A DNA stretch of 64,000 bases from positions 1 through 64,000 of the forward strand of contig JAGQHB010000015.1 in the NCBI GenBank assembly GCA_020432045.1, given 5' to 3'. The notes below the pieces were generated by a model, which saw only the letters and a program-made list of their open reading frames with translations, had not been told where the DNA came from and searched no databases. The stretch's first letter is position 1. Each line of letters opens with the position of its first letter. A program made the position numbers and the translations under genes. This stretch comes from Dehalococcoidia bacterium. GTDB lineage: Bacteria > Chloroflexota > Dehalococcoidia > Tepidiformales > Tepidiformaceae. Shown here in pieces: positions 37,519-47,345 of this stretch.

Positions 37519-38805
37519 TTATGGGTTCAGCGCGTAGAACACGAGCCCCGTCCCGATCTTCGGGTGGAAAAAGGTCGATTTCTGCGGCATGCGCTCGTGC
37601 TTTTCGGCCAGCAACAGCGTGTCTGCCACGCTCACCGGGCTCAGCAGGAATCCAACGGCGTCGCCCGCCTCCACGCGTTCCACCACCTCTCCCGTCAGGT
37701 GAGTGTACTCCACGGCGCCCGCGCGAAGCGCATCATCGTCAATGCCCCACAAAGGCTCCAGGACGCCGTAACGCAACACATTGGAACCGAGTGCTGCCCA
37801 CGTTTCGCTGTGCCCGGTGGGTGACAGCCCGGCCACATCCATCGGCACCAGCCAATGCTTGGAATCCGGGCCATCCAGGCCGAGGCCGATCACGAACCCT
37901 GGATGGTGCTTCACCAGTTCGCCCAACTCCGCCGCGTCAGGGTTCCCCACCAGCGGCTCAATCGCGAACTGCGCGGAAAGCGTTCCAAGCCAGTCTGAAG
38001 GTGCCTTCCGTGGCACGATCCTGTGGATCGGCCGGATCACGAGGCCGGGGTCGTCCGCTGCCACGATCGCGGTCAGTGCGAACCGCGCCGGATGGTCACG
38101 AGGCAGCGACCCTTCGGCATCCAATCGCCCCTGTTTGTACGTCACTGCCGTCTCATAACGGTGATGTCCGTCTGCGATCGTGAATGTCTCCGAGAGCAAA
38201 GGCGCGATCCGGTGCATCTCAAACCGGCTGGCCTCGATCAGCCAGAGCCGGTGATGGTCGCCGTCCGCGGTTTTCGCCTCCTGGTCCGCTGGCCGGCTCG
38301 CCATCGTCTCCTCCAGGAATTGGCGCAGCTGCCCGGCCCTGTCGCGCGCCAACATGAAAACCGGGCTGAACTGCACGCCCGTGGCCTGCAGCAACTTCAG
38401 CCGGTCCTCCTTCGGACCCGACATCGTGTACTCATGCGGAAGGATCGCTCCTTCTTCCCACGGCTGCGCTTCGACCGCGGCCAGCAGCGCGCGCCGCCGG
38501 AACGTCTCGCCTTCCTCGACGAATTCCTGCTCATAGGCGTACAGCATCGGCAGCTCGTCCTGTGCCAGCGCACCCTCCTCCGTCCACGACCTCACCAGGT
38601 TCGCAACGCGCTCGTAGCGCTCGTCGCCGCCCTCGGCCAACTCCAGCCGCACGGCGTTGTGCTCGTTGCGCGCTGCCAGGGCTGCCTGTTGAGCGGGCGA
38701 GATCACGTCGTACGGTGGCGCCAGGAGGTCCGAAAACTCCCCGGCGCGAGGCGTGTAGCGAATACCGCGGAACGGAAGAATCTGTGGCACAGGCGAGTTC
38801 TCCAT
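37519..38805 (-). CDS. DUF1015 family protein
   Basis: 428 residues, full length. Family landmarks: PFRGIRYTP at the start, LLAPPYDVI, GAILPHEYTMSGPKEDRL, and the central TIADGHHRYETA. The family is widespread in anaerobes and Chloroflexi, is sometimes labelled SerC-like, and has no proven activity. ATG 38805 is used; a GTG at codon 6 is possible. It diverges from the HIT gene with 59 nt between. Confidence 0.82.
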   Translation of the reverse strand: MENSPVPQILPFRGIRYTPRAGEFSDLLAPPYDVISPAQQAALAARNEHNAVRLELAEGGDERYERVANLVRSWTEEGALAQDELPMLYAYEQEFVEEGETFRRRALLAAVEAQPWEEGAILPHEYTMSGPKEDRLKLLQATGVQFSPVFMLARDRAGQLRQFLEETMASRPADQEAKTADGDHHRLWLIEASRFEMHRIAPLLSETFTIADGHHRYETAVTYKQGRLDAEGSLPRDHPARFALTAIVAADDPGLVIRPIHRIVPRKAPSDWLGTLSAQFAIEPLVGNPDAAELGELVKHHPGFVIGLGLDGPDSKHWLVPMDVAGLSPTGHSETWAALGSNVLRYGVLEPLWGIDDDALRAGAVEYTHLTGEVVERVEAGDAVGFLLSPVSVADTLLLAEKHERMPQKSTFFHPKIGTGLVFYALNP

Positions 38806-38848
38806 CGTGCAAAGGACGCCGCTCGTTGTTCGGCTGCAGGGGCCAACC

Positions 38849-38854
38849 TAGAAT
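38849..38854 (+). promoter_or_regulatory. -10 box (TAGAAT), leaderless-type
   Basis: TAGAAT lies 10 nt ahead of ATG 38865 of the HIT gene, with no ribosome site. Confidence 0.42.
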
Positions 38855-38864
38855 CCCCAGACCA

Positions 38865-39191
38865 ATGCGTCCCTACTGCGTCTTCTGCAACATCGTCGCA
38901 CGGAAAGAGCCCGCGAACATCCTCTACGAAGACGATGACATCATCGTCATCCAGAACGTCCTCCGCTGGGTGCCCATCATGCTTCTGGCAATGCCGAAGG
39001 AGCACAAGACGCAGTCAGAGATGTGGGAAGACGTCTCACGCATCGGCAAGGTCGCAGCCGAGGTCGGCCGTCAGATGTGTCCCGGGGGATTCCGCCTGCT
39101 CTCGAACTTCGGATACGACGCCATGCAGAGCCAGGAGCACGCCCACCTCCATGTGCTCGGCGGCACATTCCTTGGCCACTACGTCGGCTAA
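38865..39191 (+). CDS. HIT family nucleotide-binding protein
   Basis: 108 residues. CVFCNIVARKEP at the N-terminus and the histidine triad SQEHAHLHVLGG near the C-terminus are diagnostic. HIT proteins hydrolyse or transfer nucleotides from AMP-linked substrates. The helix ahead of the triad (MWEDVSRIGKVAAEVG) matches the PKCI/Hint group. The frame is open upstream to 38562 but that part is antisense to DUF1015 and is rejected. Confidence 0.87.
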   Translation: MRPYCVFCNIVARKEPANILYEDDDIIVIQNVLRWVPIMLLAMPKEHKTQSEMWEDVSRIGKVAAEVGRQMCPGGFRLLSNFGYDAMQSQEHAHLHVLGGTFLGHYVG

Positions 39192-39392
39192 TCGTCGCTA
39201 CAACCCTTCGCGTGCTCACCGCATTCGCGGGAAGCAAATCCTGGAAAGCGATGGAAAGTACGTTGCGGCACCCCCGTCGTTCGCTCCCCGGTAAGCCGCC
39301 AGAAGGCGGTGCTTCGCCATCCCCGCGTCCTGAAGACACCACTCGCGCCACACCAGTAGGATTGGGCCAAAATCCAGAACTGGAGACACCGC

Positions 39393-40448
39393 GTGAAACT
39401 CGGAATCTCAATGGCGATCCTCGGCGACCGCCAGGTAAACGTGCCCGTCGAATATGTCCAGAATGCCGAGCGTCTCGGCTACGACTCTGTCTGGACGGGC
39501 GAAGCATACGGCGCCGACGCCATGACGCCCCTCGCGTACATTGCCGGGTTCACCAGCCGCATCAGGCTCGGTACGTCCATCATCCAGCTCGCCGCGCGGA
39601 CCCCCGCGAACGCTGCGATGCAAGCAGCAACCATCGATGGCATGTCCAACGGCCGCTTCATCTGCGGCATCGGCGTCTCCGGCCCGCAGATCGTCGAAGG
39701 CTGGTACGGACAGCCCTGGGGTGACCCCACCGAACGCATCCGTGACTACGTCACGATTATGAAGAAGATCATCCAGCGTGAAGCGCCAGTCACATACGAT
39801 GGCTCGGAGATCCAGCTCCCATATCGGGGCCCAGGCTCCTCCGGCCTTGCGAAGCCGCTCCGTTCAATCCTCCATATGCGGCCCGACCTTCCGATCTGGC
39901 TGGGGAGCTGGACCCCGAAGAACTTGCGCCTCGCAGGCGAGATTGCAGACGGCGTGAACGCCGGATTCCTCCCTTCCGAACTGGCGGCCGCGCGTGCCCA
40001 AATCCAGAAGGGCTTTGACAAGGCCGGTAATGGCAAGTCTTTCAAGGACTTCGAAATCCAGTCCTCCGTCCGCGTCATCGTTACGAACGACGTCAAGGCA
40101 GCATTTGAGAGCATCAAGCCCCATCGCGCCCTTTACATCGGTGGCATGGGTGCCCGCTCCAAGAACTTCCACAACGAACGCATGGTGAAGCGCGGATACC
40201 CGGATGAGGCGAAGCGCATCCAGGAGCTCTTTCTGGCCGGCCGAAAAGATGAAGCTGCCGCCACCATCCCCGACGAATTCATCGACGAAGAGACACTCGT
40301 CGGGCCACCGGACCGCATCCGCGAAAAGTTCAAAGCCTGGCTCGACGCTGGCGAAAACGGGCTCGACGGCCTGACGATCGGCACGCAGCAGCCGGAGGCA
40401 CTTGAACTCATGGCCCGGCTCGCCGGCATCCGGCCCGTCCCGGTGTAG
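39393..40448 (+). CDS. Luciferase-like flavin monooxygenase (paralog 1)
   Basis: 351 residues of LLM TIM barrel. GISMAILGDR opens the barrel; WTGEAYGADAMTPLAYIAG, IRLGTSIIQL and FICGIGVSGPQIVEGWYG are typical of F420- or FMN-dependent members. It is a close relative of the gene at 52523: both share LYIGGMGAR followed by KNFHN. Start GTG 39393 with ggag upstream. Whether the cofactor is F420H2 or FMNH2 cannot be read from sequence. Confidence 0.87.
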   Translation: MKLGISMAILGDRQVNVPVEYVQNAERLGYDSVWTGEAYGADAMTPLAYIAGFTSRIRLGTSIIQLAARTPANAAMQAATIDGMSNGRFICGIGVSGPQIVEGWYGQPWGDPTERIRDYVTIMKKIIQREAPVTYDGSEIQLPYRGPGSSGLAKPLRSILHMRPDLPIWLGSWTPKNLRLAGEIADGVNAGFLPSELAAARAQIQKGFDKAGNGKSFKDFEIQSSVRVIVTNDVKAAFESIKPHRALYIGGMGARSKNFHNERMVKRGYPDEAKRIQELFLAGRKDEAAATIPDEFIDEETLVGPPDRIREKFKAWLDAGENGLDGLTIGTQQPEALELMARLAGIRPVPV

Positions 40449-40458
40449 CAGAGTCGCG

Positions 40459-40496
40459 GGCGGGGAGAGAGCGCACAGATGTTGTTCTCCCCCGCC
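40459..40496. terminator. Terminator between convergent monooxygenase and rph
   Basis: ggcggggaga pairs with tctcccccgcc with one bulged base; 17-nt loop. It sits in the 59 nt between the two convergent stops. Confidence 0.55.
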
Positions 40497-40507
40497 TCCA
40501 AGGTCCC

Positions 40508-41239
40508 CTACGTTGCCGCGCGCCCCAGTGCCTCTTCTTGAGCCGCGAACAATTCGCCAATCCCCTTCCGGCCCAATCGCAGCAGTTCGTCCAGCCCTGC
40601 CTGGCTGAACGGTTCCCGCTCCGCCGTGCCCTGCACCTCTACGAAGGAATCGGTGCCTGTCATCACGACGTTGAAATCGACCTCGGCGGTCGAGTCCTCC
40701 TCGTAGCAGAGGTCGAGCATCGCGACGCCGCGAACCATGCCCACGGAAACCGCAGCCACCGCCGGACGAACTGTCGCCGGCGAGATCCCCTTCGTCGCCG
40801 CGATCTTTCGCACCGCGATCTGGAGTGCGACGTACGCTCCCGTGATCGATGCCGTTCGCGTGCCGCCGTCTGCTTGAAGCACGTCGCAGTCTACGGTTAT
40901 TGTCCGTGGCCCGAGCAGTTCCATGTCTGCCACGGCACGGAGTGATCGCCCGATCAGCCGCTGGATCTCCTGTGTGCGACCGCCAGGGCGGCCGCGCTCC
41001 ACTTCACGCTGACTGCGCGTGTGCGTCGCTCGCGGCAGCATCGCGTATTCCCCGGTTACCCAGCCACTCTGCGTCCCGCGCAGGAAGGGCGGCTGACGGT
41101 CCTCCACGCTAGCGGCGCACAACACCCTTGTCCGGCCGAACTCCACAAGACAGCTGCCCTCGGCAAAGTCCAGCACATCCGGCGTCAGTCGCACGTGCCG
41201 CAGTTCATCCGCCGCTCGTCCATCGCTTCGAAGACCCAT
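40508..41239 (-). CDS. rph: Ribonuclease PH
   Basis: 243 residues. It trims tRNA 3' ends using phosphate. [33 protein letters not shown], and [24 protein letters not shown] are family signatures. The start ATG 41239 has an excellent ribosome site (aggaggtga, 5 nt). The frame is open upstream to 41332 but that segment lacks family similarity and overlaps comEC. Confidence 0.94.
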   Translation of the reverse strand: MGLRSDGRAADELRHVRLTPDVLDFAEGSCLVEFGRTRVLCAASVEDRQPPFLRGTQSGWVTGEYAMLPRATHTRSQREVERGRPGGRTQEIQRLIGRSLRAVADMELLGPRTITVDCDVLQADGGTRTASITGAYVALQIAVRKIAATKGISPATVRPAVAAVSVGMVRGVAMLDLCYEEDSTAEVDFNVVMTGTDSFVEVQGTAEREPFSQAGLDELLRLGRKGIGELFAAQEEALGRAAT

Positions 41240-41307
41240 CTCGTCACCTCCTGCACACGCGCAGAACGCCCACCGTACCGCGAGGGGCCGCTCATGCAAA
41301 CGCGAGC

Positions 41308-43650
41308 CTACCGTTCGGTGCGCACCGTCCATATCTTGCCGTCTGAGCGGAACCGAATGCGTCCGTCCTCGTCCGTCCGGTACACCGCCGCACCGGCCAG
41401 GTCACTCAAGGTCTCGTCTGCCGGATGTCCGTACGGGTTCCCGGCGCCCACCGAAATAGCCGCGGCCTTCGGCCCAACCACCGGGGAAAATCCAGCCAGT
41501 GATGTGCCGCCACCGTGGTGTGGCACTTTCAAGACATCCGCTGCCAGCGTCACACCGGACGCCATCAGTGCTGCCTCTCCCGGCGCCTCGATGTCTCCCG
41601 TGAGCAGGACGCTCGTCTCCCCGTAGGTCACCCGTAGTACGACCGAGGCATCGTTGCCGCTGATATCTGGCGAGCCCGCGGGAGGCCAAAGCACCGTGAA
41701 CTGAACTCCATCCACAACGAACTCCTGGCCCGCCCCCAGCAGCGCGGTCGATCCTGCCCTCGCTCGAAACAGGCTGGCCGCGTTGGTTGTTCTCACAACA
41801 CCGTTCGATGCGGTCTGGCCCACCGAGAATCGCTGCAGCAATCCCGCCAGTCCCGCTACGTGGTCTTCGTCGGAATGACTGAGCACTACAAGGTCGAGCC
41901 GCCGCTCCCAGTGCGGCAACACCGCACCAAGTTCTCGTGCCAGCACGATGTCGCTTGGTCCGCCGTCGATCAGCACATTGCGTCCTCCCGGTGTACGGAT
42001 GAGTGTCGCGTCACCCTGGCCGACATCAAGTACTACCACTTCCAGCACACCTGGCCCGCCCATCGGCCCGAGCGACGAAGCCCCAACCCACACCGCCACC
42101 GCTCCCGCCGTGATTGCAGTGATGGCACGCCGTGTCAGCACGTTGCAGCGCGTGGGCGGGGTCCACCGGACCTCAGGTGGGAACCGCCGGTACAGGAACC
42201 ATCCAAGGACTACGTATGCGCTATATGACAACGCGGCCCAGGTGCTCCCCACCCCTCCCGTATCAGTCGAGGCACCGGGAAGTGCCGCCGCTCTGTCGGC
42301 CAGGACCAGCACAAACCGGAGCGGGTAGTACGATCCAAGCCCCACCGCCCAACCGATGTCGGAATGCAGCCATCCGGCCGCCCCGGTCGCGACGCTCAGC
42401 GGGAAGGCCACTACGAACACCGGTTCCGCTATGACATTTGCCCACAACCCGGCGATGGAGACGCGTCCGAAGGTAGTCGCCACCACCGGCAGCGTCGCAA
42501 TTGTGGCAGCCGTCGTGAAGGAGAACGCCTGGACCGGCAACCGGCCCACGAATCCCGCCAGGCTCGCGCGCGTGACGGCCACCATCAGCCAGTAATCGAT
42601 CCACGGCGCGAGCACGATCAGTCCCGCAGTTGCCGTCAGACTCAGCTGGAACCCGACATCCTGTGCCAGTCTTGGGTCGTGTGCCGTCATCACGATGGCG
42701 GCCAGGCCAAGTGCGGCGAGCCCGCTCTGCGGCCGTCCCATCGCCACACCTCCGAGCAATGCCCAGGCCATAATCGTCGATCGCACCACAGTCGGTGCGA
42801 GCCCAGCCGCGATCAAGTACAGGGCAAGAACGGCTGCGGCTGGCAAAATCGCCCACCTCCGTCCAACCACCGGGGTGGCGACGAGGAAGACCAGCGCCGC
42901 CAGGATCGCCACGTTGCTGCCCGATACCGCGGTCAGGTGGGCCAGGCCGCTCGCCCGGAACGCATCGACCACGTCCTGGGGCAGCGCGTCGTCCCGCCCG
43001 ATTGCGATGCCCGCCGCCAGCGATGCCTCCGGCTCCGGCAACGAACGCCGCAGTGCGTGTTCCATCCGCAGCTGCAAGCTTGTGGACGCACGCTCCGGGC
43101 TGAAGCCACCCCGCTCCACCAGGTCGGCCTTCGGAAACGCCATCGTCGACACGATTCCGCGCCCCAGCAAATACGCCCGGTAATCGAATCCGTTCAGGTC
43201 GTCGGTCGGCAGGTCGAGCTGGCCCTCCAGCCGCACCACATCCCCCGGCAGCCATTCGGTGTACTGGCTCACCGTGACCAGCACCGCTCCGTGAGGCGGT
43301 ATCGTCGCCGGCGGCTCAATTGAGACGACATCAATCCGGTACCGCACTGTCCGCAGGCCCGGGTCAGGTGGAGAGGCCACGTGTCCGACCAGCACCACAT
43401 CAGCACCGGCATGCTCCTCGGCGAGCGACGACGTTGGCGTTGTCCCCAGCGCCTGGACCATAAGAGCCGAGCTTGTCAGTGCAAGGACACAGCCAATGAC
43501 GGCCATGCCAGCGCCACGCCTGCCTCCAACCACGTACGCCGCCGGGACCGCCGCCAGGAACCACGTCCCCGCCATCCACGAGGGACTCGACCACACTCCG
43601 GCGGCCGCGAGGCCCACGATCCAGGCAAGCGCGAAATATGGCAGCAGCAC
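41308..43650 (-). CDS. comEC: ComEC/Rec2 DNA internalisation protein
   Basis: 780 residues, full three-part architecture: N-terminal membrane helices with a soluble DUF4131-type domain, the central Competence membrane domain ([18 protein letters not shown]), and a C-terminal metallo-beta-lactamase domain ([39 protein letters not shown]). It forms the inner-membrane channel for transformation and may degrade the non-imported strand. The start is GTG 43650 with TAGAAT 9 nt upstream. No comEA or pilus genes are adjacent. The rph start lies downstream without overlap. Confidence 0.93.
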   Translation of the reverse strand: MLLPYFALAWIVGLAAAGVWSSPSWMAGTWFLAAVPAAYVVGGRRGAGMAVIGCVLALTSSALMVQALGTTPTSSLAEEHAGADVVLVGHVASPPDPGLRTVRYRIDVVSIEPPATIPPHGAVLVTVSQYTEWLPGDVVRLEGQLDLPTDDLNGFDYRAYLLGRGIVSTMAFPKADLVERGGFSPERASTSLQLRMEHALRRSLPEPEASLAAGIAIGRDDALPQDVVDAFRASGLAHLTAVSGSNVAILAALVFLVATPVVGRRWAILPAAAVLALYLIAAGLAPTVVRSTIMAWALLGGVAMGRPQSGLAALGLAAIVMTAHDPRLAQDVGFQLSLTATAGLIVLAPWIDYWLMVAVTRASLAGFVGRLPVQAFSFTTAATIATLPVVATTFGRVSIAGLWANVIAEPVFVVAFPLSVATGAAGWLHSDIGWAVGLGSYYPLRFVLVLADRAAALPGASTDTGGVGSTWAALSYSAYVVLGWFLYRRFPPEVRWTPPTRCNVLTRRAITAITAGAVAVWVGASSLGPMGGPGVLEVVVLDVGQGDATLIRTPGGRNVLIDGGPSDIVLARELGAVLPHWERRLDLVVLSHSDEDHVAGLAGLLQRFSVGQTASNGVVRTTNAASLFRARAGSTALLGAGQEFVVDGVQFTVLWPPAGSPDISGNDASVVLRVTYGETSVLLTGDIEAPGEAALMASGVTLAADVLKVPHHGGGTSLAGFSPVVGPKAAAISVGAGNPYGHPADETLSDLAGAAVYRTDEDGRIRFRSDGKIWTVRTER

Positions 43651-43659
43651 GGCCCGCGG

Positions 43660-43665
43660 ATTCTA
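43660..43665 (-). promoter_or_regulatory. -10 box (TAGAAT) of comEC, leaderless-type
   Basis: TAGAAT on the minus strand, 9 nt from GTG 43650. Confidence 0.42.
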
Positions 43666-43702
43666 CGCCTGCTATCTGGCCCGCTGGATACTGGCTGTGT
43701 GG

Positions 43703-44380
43703 TTACGCGACGAAGCGGTAGCCCTTGCCCCGGATCGTCTGGATCGACGCGTCGTCCCCGTGTACTTCGCGGATCTTCCGGCGCAGGTTGCTAACGTGCG
43801 CGCGGATCAACGTGTTCGCTCCCGTTGAATCCGTGTACTGCCACACGTCCACGAGCAGTTCCTGCGGGTGCATCACCTCACCCTCGTGCTGCATCAGGTA
43901 CGCCAGCAACGTCGCCTCGATATTCGTCAGGTGGGCTTCGCCGTTTGGGCCCTTCACGGTATTCGTTTTCAGGTCCAGGTCGAGGTCCGACTGCTCGCCG
44001 TCCTTGAGCGACCGCCCGACCAGCTGCCGCAACGCAGCGCCCACGGCTTCCAGCGGGAATGGCTTCTTCACCACCGGCCCCTGGATGCGGAAATGCGGCC
44101 GCCGCGTACCTTTCCGAAGGAGATAAATCACGGCCGGCGGGTTCGAGCGGTACGTCGTCTCCAGCCACTGGCTGAATCCGGCGAACGATGCGCCTGATTC
44201 GCCCCGCGGGATACCCTGCACATCAACGATCAATGCACCAGGCTCTTCGCCGTTCGAAAGCGTCTCCATCGCGTCGTCGTAGCTCGCGGCCCCGGTCGGC
44301 AGGTATCCCCGCTCCTCAAGGTAGTTCATGACGCTGGTGCGGGTGCGGGAGTCGCGGGTAATGACAACTATCGATAGCAC
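43703..44380 (-). CDS. OmpR/PhoB-type response regulator with altered receiver
   Basis: 225 residues from GTG 44380. The C-terminal winged helix is standard (NTLIRAHVSNLRRKI, IQTIRGKGYRF). The N-terminal receiver is divergent: the usual acidic pair reads VVITRDS, the phospho-acceptor candidate is Asp53 (ALIVDVQG), and Lys105/106-Pro is kept. Phosphorylation is therefore uncertain. The frame extends to TTG 44485, but a promoter-like pair (44420-44448) sits in that extension, so the shorter start is chosen. No sensor kinase is adjacent. Confidence 0.78.
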   Translation of the reverse strand: MLSIVVITRDSRTRTSVMNYLEERGYLPTGAASYDDAMETLSNGEEPGALIVDVQGIPRGESGASFAGFSQWLETTYRSNPPAVIYLLRKGTRRPHFRIQGPVVKKPFPLEAVGAALRQLVGRSLKDGEQSDLDLDLKTNTVKGPNGEAHLTNIEATLLAYLMQHEGEVMHPQELLVDVWQYTDSTGANTLIRAHVSNLRRKIREVHGDDASIQTIRGKGYRFVA

Positions 44381-44419
44381 AGACAAGTACCGATCTGGAG
44401 ACTGCGGGGGCGTTGAGGC

Positions 44420-44448
44420 ATCTTCACCACGGCCGAACCCCCTGTCAA
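44420..44448 (-). promoter_or_regulatory. Promoter-like TTGACA-17-GAAGAT for the response regulator
   Basis: On the minus strand, TTGACA (44443-44448) and GAAGAT (44420-44425) are 17 nt apart, about 40 nt ahead of GTG 44380. One of the few good -35 boxes in the window. Confidence 0.4.
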
Positions 44449-44594
44449 GGAAAAGATCGCTGACCAAGCACATAAGGCGCGTCAAGGAATCCGCTCACTC
44501 GTTTCATCCCCATGTGCCAGATTGTAGATTCGAATCTGGCGTAATGAATAGATCTCCTGCCCTCTCGGCCAGTCTCTGGCTCCCGTAACCGGCA

Positions 44595-45368
44595 TCACTG
44601 GCTGGTCGCAGAATACTCGATCAGTTCGTAGTTCCAACTCTCGATGCGTGCCTGCACAACTTCCCGGTTGCCCTCAGAGTTCACCCAGAGAAAGAACACA
44701 GTGTTATCACGTTCGACTCGAACTTTCCATGCGGTAAACGTCCCCGCGGGCACTTCTACCGTCTCTTTTCCCTCAACCCTCACATCAACGGGCAGTATCC
44801 GGGGCTGCCCTGCGTTGATCACGTAAATGTATGTCGCCTCATAGCCGCTCTCCAGTGCAATACCACGGATCAGCCAGAACAGCGATTTGTCGTCGTACCA
44901 CGCCGGGTCCGGATGATCTTCCGTAGCCCTGGGAAGTTCTCGTGTCGTTTCGCGTCGGTCGCTGCCGTCGTCGGTCGAAAAGGTCGCAGTGGCGTCGTCA
45001 TAAACGACCGTATGCGTTACCTGTTTGTCGTCCTTCGTATTGCTGATGACGCGTTCACTGCGGATTGGCGCCAGCGTCGCCGCCTCGACATCGACGAATC
45101 CTTCATCGCCGAACTCATCCCGTGTGCACCGCTCTTGCAGCCGCAGCACCCCGTTGGTGGGCGTCCCGGTTGTCGTCTCGCAGCGCCCCTCGCCGTCGAC
45201 TCCGCGGTCGAAGAGCCGGTACACGGCGTGCTCGCCCGTATCTGGCCATGGCCCCGCCACGAAGATCCTGTCACCGCCCTCGGGCGTAGACGCGCCTCCG
45301 CACCCCGCTGTAATTGCCGCGATGGCTCCAAGCCCGGCACAAAGCCATACCCTCGTCGGTATGTTCAA
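44595..45368 (-). CDS. Lipoprotein of unknown function (beta-rich)
   Basis: 257 residues from TTG 45368. A signal peptide ends in a lipobox with Cys23 (AITAGCGG), so it should be a membrane-anchored exported lipoprotein. The mature part looks like an all-beta DUF3108-type domain (VPAGTFTAWKVRVERDNTVFFLWVN), a family implicated in envelope binding roles; this is tentative. The start overlaps the threonine aldolase stop by 4 nt, so it is translated from that operon. Confidence 0.72.
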   Translation of the reverse strand: MNIPTRVWLCAGLGAIAAITAGCGGASTPEGGDRIFVAGPWPDTGEHAVYRLFDRGVDGEGRCETTTGTPTNGVLRLQERCTRDEFGDEGFVDVEAATLAPIRSERVISNTKDDKQVTHTVVYDDATATFSTDDGSDRRETTRELPRATEDHPDPAWYDDKSLFWLIRGIALESGYEATYIYVINAGQPRILPVDVRVEGKETVEVPAGTFTAWKVRVERDNTVFFLWVNSEGNREVVQARIESWNYELIEYSATSQ

Positions 45369-46396
45369 GCGCGGTCAGCCACGCGTGCGACGCGCTTCAG
45401 TGCTTCGTCGATGTCGCCGGCATTGACGTCGAGGTTCGCAACCATTCGCAGGCGCGTCTCGCTCATCGTGGTGGCAAGCACGCCAGCCTCTGCCAGCGCC
45501 GGCGCCCAGGTCGACGCCGTCCCTCCCGTGAGGTCGACCATGACAATGTTCGTATCCGGTTGGTTCGTCCGGAATGGGCCTATCGAACGCAAACCCTCCG
45601 CCAGCTTCCGCGCGTTTGCATGGTCTTCCGCGAGCCGTCCTACGTTGTGTGCCAGCGCATAAAGTCCCGCTGCCGCCAGTACACCAGCCTGCCGCATGCC
45701 CCCACCAAGAATCTTGCGGTTTCGCCGCGCTTCCATCACGAAATCTGCCGGCCCGCATAACAGAGACCCGACGGGGCACCCAAGGCCCTTCGAAAGGCAG
45801 AACGACACCGTGTCACACGACTTCGCGATCGTCGCCGCCGGCGTTTCCAGCGCCACCTGCGCGTTGAAAATGCGTGCACCGTCGAGGTGGACCCGCGCGC
45901 CATGTTGGTGGGCGACGCCCGCCAGCGCATCGACCTCGTCCACCGGCAGTGCCGTCCCGCCGCAGCGGTTGTGTGTGTTTTCCAGGCAGAGTAGCGATGT
46001 CGCGGGCGTGTGCAGTCCGCGTTGCCGGAACGATCCGGCAACCTCGTCGAGGTTCAAGCTGCCGTCTTCCCGGTTCCTCAACGTATGCGTCATCACGTTC
46101 GCGATTCGCGCCGCCCCCGCCACTTCGTAAACGAAGATGTGCGAGTGGTCGCCCAGGACAATCTCGTCGCCCGGGCGCGTATGACTCATCAGCGCCACCA
46201 GGTTCGCCATCGTCCCGCTGGCGACGAATACAGCCGCTTCCTTGCCGAGCAACTCCGCTGCCGTCCGCTCCAGGCGGTTTACGGTCGGGTCGTCGCCGAA
46301 GACATCGTCCCCAACCTCTGCCGTCGCCATCGCCTGCCGCATCGCGGCGCCCGGCCGCGTCACCGTGTCGCTTCGGAGGTCGATCGTCTTCGTCAT
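45365..46396 (-). CDS. ltaE: Low-specificity L-threonine aldolase
   Basis: 343 residues. It cleaves threonine or allo-threonine to glycine and acetaldehyde with PLP. IDLRSDTVTRP at the N-terminus, VFVASGTMANLVAL, ARVHLDGARIFNA and PLP lysine K203 in FCLSKGLGCPVGS are diagnostic. It overlaps both neighbours (4 nt each), forming an operon: unknown gene, threonine aldolase, lipoprotein. With the serine genes at 34-37 kb it points to active glycine/serine exchange. Confidence 0.92.
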   Translation of the reverse strand: MTKTIDLRSDTVTRPGAAMRQAMATAEVGDDVFGDDPTVNRLERTAAELLGKEAAVFVASGTMANLVALMSHTRPGDEIVLGDHSHIFVYEVAGAARIANVMTHTLRNREDGSLNLDEVAGSFRQRGLHTPATSLLCLENTHNRCGGTALPVDEVDALAGVAHQHGARVHLDGARIFNAQVALETPAATIAKSCDTVSFCLSKGLGCPVGSLLCGPADFVMEARRNRKILGGGMRQAGVLAAAGLYALAHNVGRLAEDHANARKLAEGLRSIGPFRTNQPDTNIVMVDLTGGTASTWAPALAEAGVLATTMSETRLRMVANLDVNAGDIDEALKRVARVADRA

Positions 46397-46836
46397 GCGC
46401 GTTGCCGTTCCCAGAGCGTTTGATAGGTTTCAGCGCCACGGATGGCGCTTGCTACTTCTGATTTCTCCTCCGCTTCCATATCCCTCAGCACTTCTGCCGC
46501 CACCGCTTCGCCCTCGGCGCCCGCGAGCGTCGCCAGCCGGTCTGTCACGCGCTGCCAGACGCCGCTCGACACCATTACTCCCACCGAGCGCGGCCATGCG
46601 AACGACATCACCTTCTCTGGGAACCCGAAGTCTGGCCGCATTCGCTTGATTGACCGGAACCGGTCCTCCACGGACTCAGCCCGCGGCACAACCGCCGCGA
46701 ACGGCCCAATCCCAGGCTTCGTCCGGAAGTCGACCAACAGCCGCTGCTGGATGATCTGAAATCGCACAACCAGCACATCGGCGGCATCGATAACCTTGTA
46801 GACCTCGTCGAGATCCACGCCATAATCATCGTTCAT
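46393..46836 (-). CDS. Conserved-looking protein of unknown function
   Basis: 147 residues; not recognised. It begins acidic (NDDYGVDLDEVYKVIDAADV), continues with a beta-rich stretch (LVVRFQIIQQRLLVDFRTK) and ends in charged helices (AAEVLRDMEAEEKSEVASA). There is no signal peptide or membrane segment. It is the first gene of the threonine aldolase operon (ATGA overlap). Codon use and GC match the neighbours, so it looks like a real resident gene. Confidence 0.7.
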   Translation of the reverse strand: MNDDYGVDLDEVYKVIDAADVLVVRFQIIQQRLLVDFRTKPGIGPFAAVVPRAESVEDRFRSIKRMRPDFGFPEKVMSFAWPRSVGVMVSSGVWQRVTDRLATLAGAEGEAVAAEVLRDMEAEEKSEVASAIRGAETYQTLWERQRA

Positions 46837-46932
46837 TGGTCATCCCTGCGGACGTGCTCGGAATTTGCATGGTATGGCAGCGCCCTGAGGGGCGCAAAAC
46901 GACGTTGTCTACCATCTAGCCCCGCCTCATGC

Positions 46933-46938
46933 CACGAT
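46933..46938 (+). promoter_or_regulatory. -10 box (CACGAT), leaderless-type
   Basis: CACGAT is 6 nt ahead of GTG 46945, without a ribosome site. Confidence 0.35.
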
Positions 46939-46944
46939 CCGCCT

Positions 46945-47334
46945 GTGCGTGCCATCTCTCCTCAAGCCGTGCTTCGCGCCGATGCCGTCGTCTACGCGCT
47001 GATGGGTGTCCTCCTCCTCCTCGCCCCCAACCGCGACCTCTTCGACGCAATCGGCCTCCCCCAGCCAGACCCCGAGATCTTCACGCAGCTGGCTGGCGCC
47101 CTCCTCGTCGTTTTTGCCATCCTCCTCTGGGAAGCCCCCACGGACCCGACCCTCGAACTCCACGTCGGGCGCGCCGCAGCCATCGCCAACACCCTTGGCG
47201 CCGTCATCGTCCTCCCCTGGCTTCTCTCCGGCCAAATCGACTCGTCAGGAGCGGGCACCGTCCTGCTCTGGCTCGCCGCCGCCACATCCGCCATCTTCGC
47301 CGCCCTCGAATCCCGCTACCTCCGCCCGTCGTAA
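46945..47334 (+). CDS. Small four-helix membrane protein
   Basis: 129 residues with four hydrophobic segments (about 15-30, 45-63, 74-93, 102-121) and short polar loops. No enzymatic motif is visible; such proteins are usually annotated as hypothetical membrane proteins. Start GTG 46945. It converges on the low-GC zinc-ribbon gene with 11 nt between the stops. Confidence 0.65.
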   Translation: MRAISPQAVLRADAVVYALMGVLLLLAPNRDLFDAIGLPQPDPEIFTQLAGALLVVFAILLWEAPTDPTLELHVGRAAAIANTLGAVIVLPWLLSGQIDSSGAGTVLLWLAAATSAIFAALESRYLRPS

Positions 47335-47345
47335 GGAATGCGGCG

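Noticed and set aside
44516-44540. gccagatt...aatctggc inverted repeat containing a gattcgaatc sequence, resembling a tRNA T-arm
   Set aside because: No acceptor, D or anticodon stems fit around it, so it is not a tRNA; it is at most a small hairpin between the lipoprotein and the regulator gene.
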